This document shows positions 1 through 6,789 of a stretch of DNA of 22,609 nt, one piece after another. Location: NCBI GenBank assembly GCA_903834645.1, contig CAILKA010000321.1, positions 1-22,609 on the forward strand, read 5' to 3'. Numbering within the stretch: position 1 is the stretch's first letter; the number at the start of each line of letters is the position of its first letter. A program made the position numbers and the translations under genes. The notes below the pieces were generated by a model. That model was given only the letters and a program-made list of their open reading frames with translations. It was not told the DNA's origin and searched no databases. The DNA is from an uncultured beta proteobacterium (GTDB lineage: Bacteria > Pseudomonadota > Gammaproteobacteria > Burkholderiales > Burkholderiaceae_C).

Positions 1-150
1 CGCACGGCGGCCATGCACATGTACCGCGTGGCCTTCACCGAAGGCGACTTTGGCACCGCGTCAGCCATTGCCTGGCTGCTGTTTGCGGTGATGGCGCTGG
101 CCACCTGGGGCAACAACCGCCTGCTGGGCGAGCGCAAGGACTCTGCGTGA
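1..150 (+). CDS. Sugar ABC transporter permease, C-terminal end (partial)
   Basis: The first 49 codons visible are the tail of a gene that begins before the window, read in frame from base 1 to the TGA at 148-150. They encode one hydrophobic stretch (AIAWLLFAVMALATW) followed by a short polar tail, which fits the last transmembrane helix of a MalF/UgpA-type permease of the carbohydrate-uptake-1 family. The assignment rests mostly on context: the next gene is a MalG-type permease that overlaps it by four bases (GTGA), the usual arrangement of the two inner-membrane subunits of a sugar importer. The substrate-binding protein would be expected further upstream, outside the window. Confidence 0.75.
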   Translation, partial: RTAAMHMYRVAFTEGDFGTASAIAWLLFAVMALATWGNNRLLGERKDSA

Positions 151-968
151 AGCCTGCCACCGCCCTGACGCATGCCCTCGTCGGCGCCGGCGCGCTGGTG
201 ATGCTGACGCCGTTCTGGTTCATGTTCGTCTTCGCGACCCACACCAACACGGAGATCCTGTCGGTGCCTCCGCCGCTGTGGTTCGGCGACGCCTTGGGGG
301 ACAACCTCAAGCTGCTGCTGCTGCGGCTGCCCAGCTTCTGGCACAACCTGGGCTGGAGCCTGTACGTGGCGCTGGCCACGACTGCGCTGAACCTCTTCTT
401 CTGCGCGCTGGCGGGCCACGCCTTTGCGCTGCTGGACTTCCGCGGCCGCGAAGCGCTGTTCCGTGCGCTGATGCTCACGCTGCTTCTTCCGGCCTTCCTG
501 GGCATGGTGCCCACGATGCTGGTGATGGGCTGGCTGGGCTGGATGAACGAGCACCGGGCGCTCATCGTGCCGGGCGCCGTGTCGGCCATGGGCGTGTTCA
601 TGATGCGCCAGTACATCGGGTCGGCCATCCCGCGCGAGATGGTCGAGGCCGCACGGCTGGACGGCTGCTCCGAGTTCGGCATCTTCTGGCGCCTGGTCCT
701 GCCGCTGAGCTGGCCGGCGCTTGGCTCGCTGGCGCTGGTCGTCTTCATCGGCTCGTGGAACAACTTCATCAGCCCGCTGATCGTCTTTCGCGACGTCGAG
801 AACTTCACGCTTCCCCTGGCCCTGCGCTCCCTGCAGGGCACCGGGCAGACGCCCTTCGGGGCCCTGTGCGCCGGCGCGGCCATCGCCGTGCTGCCGCTGC
901 TGCTGCTGTTCAGCGTGGCGTCGCGGCGCCTGATCGAAGGGCTCACGGCTGGCGCGGTCAAGCAGTGA
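147..968 (+). CDS. Carbohydrate ABC transporter permease (MalG/UgpE type)
   Basis: This is the second inner-membrane subunit of a binding-protein-dependent sugar importer, 273 residues with about six hydrophobic segments, a normal length for the family. The permease signature loop is clear: an EAA motif at residues 167-169 followed by the typical G-x(9)-LP spacing (LDGCSEFGIFWRLVLP), which docks onto the ATPase. A C-terminal helix with SWNNFISPL is also typical of MalG-type permeases. The start is GTG at 147, overlapping the previous stop as GTGA, which argues for translational coupling. It works with the partial permease before it and the ATPase 98 bases downstream. The substrate is not readable from the permease; the linked GH5 enzyme points to beta-glucan or cello-oligosaccharides (inference). 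Confidence 0.93.
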   Translation: MKPATALTHALVGAGALVMLTPFWFMFVFATHTNTEILSVPPPLWFGDALGDNLKLLLLRLPSFWHNLGWSLYVALATTALNLFFCALAGHAFALLDFRGREALFRALMLTLLLPAFLGMVPTMLVMGWLGWMNEHRALIVPGAVSAMGVFMMRQYIGSAIPREMVEAARLDGCSEFGIFWRLVLPLSWPALGSLALVVFIGSWNNFISPLIVFRDVENFTLPLALRSLQGTGQTPFGALCAGAAIAVLPLLLLFSVASRRLIEGLTAGAVKQ

Positions 969-1066
969 GCCCGGGACCGGAACCTCCCGCATGCACCTGA
1001 ACGCTTCCATTCCACCCAGCCGTCACATCCGCGGCGCCGCAACCGACTCCAGCTGGAAGGCCAGAC

Positions 1067-2134
1067 ATGGGTGAGCTGCGGATCCGTGCGCTGCGCAAGA
1101 CTTATCCCGGCGCCGCCACGCCGGTGCTGCACGGCATCGACCTCGATGTCGCTGCTGGCGAGTTCATGGTGTTCGTCGGCCCTTCGGGCTGCGGGAAGTC
1201 GACGCTGCTGCGCGCCATCGCCGGTCTGGAGCCGGTCGAGGGCGGCGACATCCTGCTCGACGGCGCGTCGATCGTCGCGCAGCCACCGGGCGAGCGTGGC
1301 GTGGCCATGGTGTTCCAGAGCTATGCGCTGTACCCCCACCTCACGGTGGCGGCCAACCTGGGCTTCCCGCTCAAGATGCAAGGGCTGGGCAAGGACGAGA
1401 TCCGGCGCCAGGTGAACGAGGTCGCACGATCCCTGCAGATCGAGCCGCTGCTCGAACGCCTGCCCAAGGCGCTGAGCGGCGGGCAGCGCCAGCGCGTGGC
1501 CATCGGCCGCGCGATCGTGCGGCGGCCCAAGGTTTTCCTGTTCGACGAGCCGTTGTCGAACCTCGACGCGGCACTGCGCGTGCAGATGCGGCTGGAGCTG
1601 GCACGCCTGCACCGCGAGCTGGGCACGACGATGGTCTACGTCACGCATGACCAGGTCGAGGCGATGACGCTGGGCCAGCGCATCGCCGTCTTCAACGGCG
1701 GCCGCCTCGAGCAGGTGGGTCGCCCTCTGGAGCTCTTCCAGGCGCCGGCCAATGTCTTCGTCGCCGGCTTCCTCGGCTCACCACGCATGAACTTCTTCAA
1801 GGCCGATCTGCACGGCGGCGCACTGCACACGGCTGGCGGGCAACTGCCCTGCACGCACGCCGCCGGTGCGCCCACGCTCTGTGGCGTGCGGCCTGAGCAT
1901 TGGCTGGACGCCGAATCGGGCTGCGGCCTGGGTGTCGATGTCCACGCGGTCGAGCACCTGGGCGATGTCGTCATCATCCATGGCCGCCTGGTCGGCAGCG
2001 GTGAGTCGCTGTCGATCAAGCGCGCGCCGTCCGCGTCGCTGCCTCAGACGGGTCAGCGCCTGTGGCTGCAGGCCGAAGCCAGACATCTCCACCTCTTCGG
2101 GTCCGATGGAAACATCCTGCCCGCCACACCATGA
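1067..2134 (+). CDS. Sugar ABC transporter ATP-binding protein (MalK/UgpC family)
   Basis: This is the cytoplasmic ATPase that powers the importer, 355 residues. The nucleotide-binding domain has Walker A GPSGCGKST at 38-46, the signature LSGGQ at 136-140, Walker B with D160 and E161 (LFDEPLSNLD), and the switch histidine H194 (VTHDQVEAM). The region after about residue 240 is the MalK-type TOBE/regulatory domain, including GVRPEH. A purine-rich GGAAGG lies just before the ATG. The stop overlaps the start of the next gene as ATGA (2131-2134), tying the ATPase to the GH5 enzyme. Such ATPases can serve more than one importer in a cell, so substrate specificity cannot be deduced here. Confidence 0.96.
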   Translation: MGELRIRALRKTYPGAATPVLHGIDLDVAAGEFMVFVGPSGCGKSTLLRAIAGLEPVEGGDILLDGASIVAQPPGERGVAMVFQSYALYPHLTVAANLGFPLKMQGLGKDEIRRQVNEVARSLQIEPLLERLPKALSGGQRQRVAIGRAIVRRPKVFLFDEPLSNLDAALRVQMRLELARLHRELGTTMVYVTHDQVEAMTLGQRIAVFNGGRLEQVGRPLELFQAPANVFVAGFLGSPRMNFFKADLHGGALHTAGGQLPCTHAAGAPTLCGVRPEHWLDAESGCGLGVDVHAVEHLGDVVIIHGRLVGSGESLSIKRAPSASLPQTGQRLWLQAEARHLHLFGSDGNILPATP

Positions 2135-3207
2135 AGCGACGAACCTTGCTGGGCGGCATGTCCGCCCTGTCCCTGGCCGCCTGCACCCACGTGCCGCCGA
2201 CGGCAACCCAACCGCCGGCAGCGGCCTCCTCGCCACGGCGAGCGTCTGCACTGGCGCAACGCCTGGCGCGCCAGCTCGACCGCGGCATCAACTTCGGCAA
2301 CATGCTGGATGCGCCGACCGAGGGTGCGTGGGGCGTCCGTGTGGAAGAGTCCTTCCTCAACCTGGTGGGCGAGCGCGGCTTCACCTCGGCAGTTCGCCTG
2401 CCGGTGCGCTGGAGCAATCGCGCCAGCGCCGATGCGGCAGCGCGCATCGACCCGACCTTCTTTCGCCGTGTCGATCACGTGGTCGACACGCTGCTGGCGC
2501 GCGGTTGCACGGTGCTCATGAACATGCACCACTACCGCCAACTTGACGGCGACAAGCTGGACACTGGCGACACGACGGTCGACCCCGCCGTGGTCCAGAC
2601 GCGCTTCCTCGCGATGTGGGATCAGATCGCCCAGCGTTATGCCGACCGTGGCGAGCGGCTGATCTTCGAGCCCTACAACGAACCCCACGGCCAGCTCGAG
2701 CCGCACTGGAACCGCCTGCTGTCCGAAGTCGTGGCCCGCATCCGTGTGAGCAACCCCGGGCGCGTGCTCATGGTCGGCCCGACGATGTGGAACAACGCGC
2801 TGCGACTGAGCGAGTTGCGGCTGCCCGACGATGAGAACCTGATCGCCACCGTGCACCACTACGAGCCGTTCGACTTCACCCACCAGGGCGCCGAGTGGCA
2901 TGAGCCTCGACTGCCCCTGGGGCTGGACTGCTGCGATGCCCAGCAGTTGAGCCGCATCGCAGCGCCGCTTGAGTTGGCGCGCCAGTGGCGCGAGCAGCAT
3001 GGCTACCCGGTGGTGGTGGGCGAGTTCGGTGCCTACGGCAAGGCGCCAGCCGCGGCGCGAAGGCGCTACCTCACGGCCCTGCGCCGCGAGATGGAGCAAC
3101 GTCAGCTGCCGTGGATGTACTGGGAGCTGGCTGCCGGATTCGGCGTCTACGATCCGGCCTCGCGTGGTTTTCGGCCCGAGGTGTTCGAGCCGCTTTTCCG
3201 ACGCTGA
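2131..3207 (+). CDS. GH5-family glycoside hydrolase lipoprotein (endoglucanase-like)
   Basis: This is a 358-residue retaining glycosidase of clan GH-A, most like family 5 cellulases. The N-terminal motif GINFGNMLDAP and the HHY strand are typical. The acid/base is E184 in the NEP motif (residues 183-185), the nucleophile is E298 in VVVGEFGAYG, and W-rich PWMYWE follows. The N-terminus (MKRRTLLGGMSALSLAAC) is a lipoprotein signal with lipobox LAAC and C18 as the lipidated cysteine. The twin arginines could also make it a Tat substrate. I chose the ATG at 2131 because it gives the signal peptide directly and overlaps the ATPase stop. It probably cuts beta-glucan at the cell surface or in the periplasm and feeds the transporter encoded just before it; that coupling is inferred from gene order. 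Confidence 0.9.
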   Translation: MKRRTLLGGMSALSLAACTHVPPTATQPPAAASSPRRASALAQRLARQLDRGINFGNMLDAPTEGAWGVRVEESFLNLVGERGFTSAVRLPVRWSNRASADAAARIDPTFFRRVDHVVDTLLARGCTVLMNMHHYRQLDGDKLDTGDTTVDPAVVQTRFLAMWDQIAQRYADRGERLIFEPYNEPHGQLEPHWNRLLSEVVARIRVSNPGRVLMVGPTMWNNALRLSELRLPDDENLIATVHHYEPFDFTHQGAEWHEPRLPLGLDCCDAQQLSRIAAPLELARQWREQHGYPVVVGEFGAYGKAPAAARRRYLTALRREMEQRQLPWMYWELAAGFGVYDPASRGFRPEVFEPLFRR

Positions 3208-3305
3208 TCCGAATCCGTCAGGCCAGCCTCGTCGCCGATCGAACCAACCGCTCCATCCGCCCCATCCGCTGCCGCCCTGGCCCGAGCCCTCGCGCCGCGC
3301 GTGTG

Positions 3306-3326
3306 CAACCCCGTGTCTACGGGTTG
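3306..3326 (+). terminator. Hairpin after the sugar operon
   Basis: CAACCCCGT and ACGGGTTG pair around a GTCT loop with a single bulged C, about 100 bases after the GH5 stop. There is no clean T-tract, so it is at best a weak intrinsic terminator or an mRNA 3' end protector. Its position between two transcription units supports the call. Confidence 0.35.
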
Positions 3327-3391
3327 TGGTGGCATGCATCCCGCACGAGGTTGCCCCTTTGTGCGTGGCAAGGCTCCTACACTGCTGCTGC

Positions 3392-4087
3392 ATGAGCCAG
3401 CCCTTGATTCTGGTCGTCGATGACGACGCCACGCTATCGGAGATGCTGTGTCAACTGCTGGCCCGTGAGGGTTGGGCGGTGCATGCGGTACTGGCTGGCA
3501 GAGATGGAGACAAGGCCTTGTCGCAGCTGCGGCCCGACGTGGTGGTGCTGGACCTGATGCTGCCCGACGCGAACGGCCTCGACCTGTGCCGCCTGTGGCG
3601 AGCGGCCCACCCTCACCTGGGTATCCTGATGCTCACCGCCCGCGGCAAGCCACTGGACAAGGTGCTCGGTCTGGAGATCGGCGCCGACGATTACCTCACG
3701 AAGCCCTTTGACAAACGTGAGCTGGTCGCACGCATCCGGGCCTTGATTCGAAGGCAGGCACCCGAACGCACGGCACCCGCGCTGATGCGGTTTGACGGCC
3801 TGACGATCGACCTGCTGCAGCGCGAAGTGCGCGTCGGCAACGAGTGCGTGGCGCTGACGGGCATCGAATTCAAGCTGCTGCTCGAACTGGCGCGCACACC
3901 CGGAAAGCCACGAACCCGCGAGCAGCTCAGCGCCCACGTGCAAGAGGGCGCATACCGGCCGCTCGACCGGACCGTGGATGTACAGGTCTACAGGTTGCGG
4001 CGCAAGCTCATGAAGCATGGGCCTGGCCGCGGCTGGATCGACACCGTCCGGGGTGAGGGCTACGTCTTTGTCCCGCGCTCGAGCTGA
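3392..4087 (+). CDS. OmpR/PhoB-family response regulator
   Basis: This 231-residue regulator has an N-terminal receiver domain and a C-terminal winged-helix DNA-binding domain. The receiver has the acidic pocket D10-D12, the phosphoacceptor D54 (VVLDLMLPD), T82 and the conserved K104 (YLTKPF). The output domain runs from about residue 130, with the recognition-helix and wing motifs (RTREQLSAHV, RTVDVQVYRLRRKL) and the ending DTVRGEGYVF. The open frame extends far upstream, but only the ATG at 3392 starts a normal receiver fold. The sensor kinase starts 7 bases after the stop, so the two are almost certainly co-transcribed and form one signalling pair. The target genes are unknown; the EF-hand gene downstream is a candidate. 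Confidence 0.95.
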   Translation: MSQPLILVVDDDATLSEMLCQLLAREGWAVHAVLAGRDGDKALSQLRPDVVVLDLMLPDANGLDLCRLWRAAHPHLGILMLTARGKPLDKVLGLEIGADDYLTKPFDKRELVARIRALIRRQAPERTAPALMRFDGLTIDLLQREVRVGNECVALTGIEFKLLLELARTPGKPRTREQLSAHVQEGAYRPLDRTVDVQVYRLRRKLMKHGPGRGWIDTVRGEGYVFVPRSS

Positions 4088-4094
4088 CGACGAC

Positions 4095-5426
4095 ATGACC
4101 GCAAAGGGCGGCATGCCCAAGGCATCCAGGCGCCGCCTGAACAGCCTGTTCGCCCGGCTCTTGCTCGCTCAGGCCGTCGTCGTCACCTGTGCGGCGACGC
4201 TGTTCGGCTTGCTGGTCTTTCTCGATCGTGCAGTCGTTCTGGCCAAGCCCTATGCCGAGATCCTGGCACCCGAGCTGGCCCGCGCCACGGGCGGCACGGC
4301 CCTGCCTGGTCCGCCCAGGACCATCGAACTCCGCACCGAGCCCGACACGCCCTCCGCGGTGCGCGTCACGGGGCTGCCCGGCGTGCAGGCCGTGATGCTC
4401 GAGTTGGGCCGAAGGGGGGTGAACGTCGACGACGTGGCCTTGGAGACGAAGGACGGTGCGCCCACGTTCTGGCTGCGTGTGCACCCGGAAACCGCCCCAT
4501 CGTCCGCCGTGTGGGTGGGGGTGACGGGCCAGCCCGTCCTGCCCACCTGGTCGAACCGGCTGACCTTCGGCGCTTCGGCCGTGCTGCTGCTGGTGGGCGC
4601 GGCCAGCTGGTTCTTTGCGCGCCGCGTTTCACGGCCGCTGGAGCGGTTGCGCGCGGCGATCGAGTCGCAGGAGCCGGGCCAAGACGCCCGTGCCGCAAAG
4701 CGCTCGATTGGACCCGCCGAAGGTGTGACGGAGGTGGTGGCGATTGCTGCCGCGTACGAGGAATTGCAGCTGAGGATCCAGCGCTACGAACGGGAGCGGC
4801 GTGTGTTGCTGGGCGGGGTCTCCCATGACCTTCGCGGCCCCTTGGCGCGGATCCGGCTTGCTGCCGAATTGCTGCCCGAATCCGAAGAGAACCGCCCACG
4901 CGTGCAGACCATCGTGAGCGAAGTCGAGCAGGCCGACCGGCTGGTGGGCAGCTTTCTGGACTTCGTGCTCGCCGAGGAACTGGCCTTGGACGAGACCGTC
5001 GATCTGGCCGCCTTGGCGCGCACCGCCGCCGCCGCATTCGACCACGTCGAGCAGCCGCCCGTGGTCCTGGCCCCAGCCCGGCTCGACCATGCGCCGGCCC
5101 ATGCGCTCTTGGTCGAGCGAGCCATCACCAACCTGATCGACAACGCCTTCAAGCACGGTCGCCCGCCCGTGCGCGTCACGGTGGCCAGCACCGATGACGG
5201 CGCATGCATCAAGGTCGAAGACCAAGGCGAGGGCATGGCACCGGACAAGGCCCTGCGCATGCAGGAAGCCTTTGCGCGCGGCGAGGGCAGCCGCGGCGTG
5301 CCCGGCACCGGGCTGGGGCTGGCCATCGTCCGCCAAGTGACCCAGAGGCTGGGCGGCCAGTTGATCTTCGAGCGCCTGGAAGAAGGCGGCCAGCGCGTCA
5401 GCATGAGGCTGCCACCGAAGCCCTGA
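4095..5426 (+). CDS. Sensor histidine kinase (EnvZ-like), partner of the preceding regulator
   Basis: This 443-residue membrane kinase has TM1 at about 18-43, a periplasmic sensor of roughly 110 residues, TM2 at about 156-175, then HAMP (RRVSRPLERLR). The dimerisation domain carries phospho-histidine H244 in GVSHDLRGPLARIR. The ATPase domain has the N box N350 (LIDNAFKHG), the G1 box DQGEGM (376-381) and the G2 box GTGLGLAI from 404. The order and the HDLRxPL context match the EnvZ/RstB group. I start at the ATG at 4095, seven bases after the regulator's stop; in-frame starts further upstream would overlap the regulator. The periplasmic domain is rich in Pro, Thr and Glu and I recognise no named ligand-binding fold in it, so the signal is unknown. 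Confidence 0.94.
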   Translation: MTAKGGMPKASRRRLNSLFARLLLAQAVVVTCAATLFGLLVFLDRAVVLAKPYAEILAPELARATGGTALPGPPRTIELRTEPDTPSAVRVTGLPGVQAVMLELGRRGVNVDDVALETKDGAPTFWLRVHPETAPSSAVWVGVTGQPVLPTWSNRLTFGASAVLLLVGAASWFFARRVSRPLERLRAAIESQEPGQDARAAKRSIGPAEGVTEVVAIAAAYEELQLRIQRYERERRVLLGGVSHDLRGPLARIRLAAELLPESEENRPRVQTIVSEVEQADRLVGSFLDFVLAEELALDETVDLAALARTAAAAFDHVEQPPVVLAPARLDHAPAHALLVERAITNLIDNAFKHGRPPVRVTVASTDDGACIKVEDQGEGMAPDKALRMQEAFARGEGSRGVPGTGLGLAIVRQVTQRLGGQLIFERLEEGGQRVSMRLPPKP

Positions 5427-5619
5427 AGGCTGCCCAGGTGGCAGGCAGATGACAGTCTCGTCACAAAACGTCATGTCGCTGCACCCACACGCCAGAGGTG
5501 CTCTCGTAGCATGACTTGACCTGGCTGCAGGCCCGCTGATCGCCGGCTCGGACGACGCCAAGACGCGCATCAGCGCCAACGCACTCCCAATTCCCCACCC
5601 AGCCCCACCGGAGCTACTG

Positions 5620-5889
5620 ATGAAGTCCACCACGATTCCCTTGGCCATTGCCACACTGATGGCTGCGCTCGTCGCGACAGGCCCCGCCCATGCGCAGGCG
5701 CAGAAGCCCGATGCCGACGACGTGGCGAAGGCCTTCTCGGCGGCCGACAAGGACGGCAACGGGCGCTTGACGCTGGAAGAAGCCAAGGCCGGCATGCCTC
5801 GCGTGGCCAAGAACTTCGACAGGATCGACAAGGACAAGAAGGGCTACGTGACGCTCGACCAGATCAAGGCCATGATGGCGACGCGCTGA
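5620..5889 (+). CDS. Small periplasmic EF-hand protein
   Basis: This 89-residue protein has a cleavable signal peptide, with a likely cut after residue 25 (AHA/QAQ), and two EF-hand loops. Loop 1 (residues 43-54, DKDGNGRLTLEE) is canonical, with Asp/Asn/Asp-type ligands and E54 at position 12. Loop 2 (70-81, DKDKKGYVTLDQ) is degenerate: K74 replaces a usual ligand at position 5 and Q81 replaces the bidentate acidic residue at position 12. One strong and one weak or lost calcium site is therefore likely. GGAG about 7 bases before the ATG is a good ribosome binding site. It follows the kinase by 193 bases and may be regulated by that pair. Family precedent for EF-hand proteins near calcium-responsive two-component systems exists in Pseudomonas (CarSR), but no homology to that system is claimed. 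Confidence 0.88.
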   Translation: MKSTTIPLAIATLMAALVATGPAHAQAQKPDADDVAKAFSAADKDGNGRLTLEEAKAGMPRVAKNFDRIDKDKKGYVTLDQIKAMMATR

Positions 5890-5898
5890 GCAAGGGAC

Positions 5899-6702
5899 GT
5901 GGCCGCCTCCTTCCAGGCGCTGTGGCGCCAGCCTCGCGTCCCATCCGAACGCAGGGCCGTCTGGCTGCTCGCGGCCCTGCTTGGCGTGACCGCGGGCTGC
6001 AGCAGCCTGCCTGACTCCAAGCATGCCGGCATCCGCTACGACACGACGCCATCGCCGTGGCCCGCGGACCGGGCCTGCATCAACCCGCAGCGCGGGGCCA
6101 TCGTTGCCAAGGAGGTGCTGATGGGCCGGACGCGGACGGTGGTGATCGCCGGCGGCCCCAACCCGATTTCCGACCAAGCCTGGGCCACGTACCGGCCAGG
6201 CGGCGCCAACCAGAAGAACAGCGACCGGCACACGTTGTTCACGCGATCGTGCTTTGCTCGCTCGCCCGTAGCGCCGCCGGACTGCGTGGGCGAAAGCTGC
6301 CGGCGTACCGTCGAGAGCGATGGCCACACCTGGGTCGAGCTGTCCAGGATCGAAGCCGTCGACTGCTTGCCGGCCGAAGGCAGGTGCGATCCGGCCAGTA
6401 TCCGCCCGGGCCAACTGGCGATCATCGTCACCTACAAGTGCCACGAGATGGTCTTCGAGGGGCGTGCCTTCCTGCTTCAGGGCCCCCGTGGGGAAGAGGC
6501 CGTCATGCATGCAACGGCCGACGGCCAGCCCACGACCGACGTGGCACTTCCCCCCGGCTGGTCACTGCGCGAAACGGTACTCGCCAAACCGCTGGTGATT
6601 CATCCCTTCGGCGGCGCAGGCGCTTGCTACTACAACATCCTGCGCGATGCGAAGGCGCAGTCTTTCCATCAGATCCGCTACGCAGGGCCGAGCTACCCGT
6701 GA
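5899..6702 (+). CDS. Cysteine-rich lipoprotein of unknown function
   Basis: I do not recognise the family. The frame starts with GTG at 5899, nine bases after the EF-hand stop, and encodes 267 residues. A hydrophobic stretch (WLLAALLGVTAGC) ends in a lipobox with C34 as the lipid anchor; a long 18-residue basic N-region precedes it. The mature part has eight further cysteines (contexts DRAC, RSC, PDC, ESC, VDC, GRC, YKC, GAC), an even number consistent with four disulfides in the periplasm. The AGGGA before the GTG is closer to the start than ideal, but I see no better start codon before the lipobox. Close spacing suggests co-transcription with the EF-hand gene. GC content and codon use match the host. 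Confidence 0.7.
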   Translation: MAASFQALWRQPRVPSERRAVWLLAALLGVTAGCSSLPDSKHAGIRYDTTPSPWPADRACINPQRGAIVAKEVLMGRTRTVVIAGGPNPISDQAWATYRPGGANQKNSDRHTLFTRSCFARSPVAPPDCVGESCRRTVESDGHTWVELSRIEAVDCLPAEGRCDPASIRPGQLAIIVTYKCHEMVFEGRAFLLQGPRGEEAVMHATADGQPTTDVALPPGWSLRETVLAKPLVIHPFGGAGACYYNILRDAKAQSFHQIRYAGPSYP

Positions 6703-6789
6703 CCCTCGCCACGGCGGCTTTAGGCCGTGTTCAGATGCTCAGTGGCGAGCGCCAAGCGCATTGATCAGCGATTCTTTATGGAGATTTCC

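Noticed and set aside
3351..3383. Promoter for the response regulator (TTGCCC with TACACT)
   Set aside because: The spacing is 21 bases and the -10 would lie only 8 bases before the start codon; the TTGCC/GGCAA pair is probably incidental.
2053..3432. A 459-codon minus-strand frame opposite the GH5 gene
   Set aside because: The plus strand has both catalytic glutamates and a lipoprotein signal; the minus frame has nothing recognisable.
6711..6728. Weak hairpin ACGGC/GCCGT after the Cys-rich lipoprotein gene
   Set aside because: A five-base stem with no T-tract is too weak to call as a terminator in DNA of this composition.
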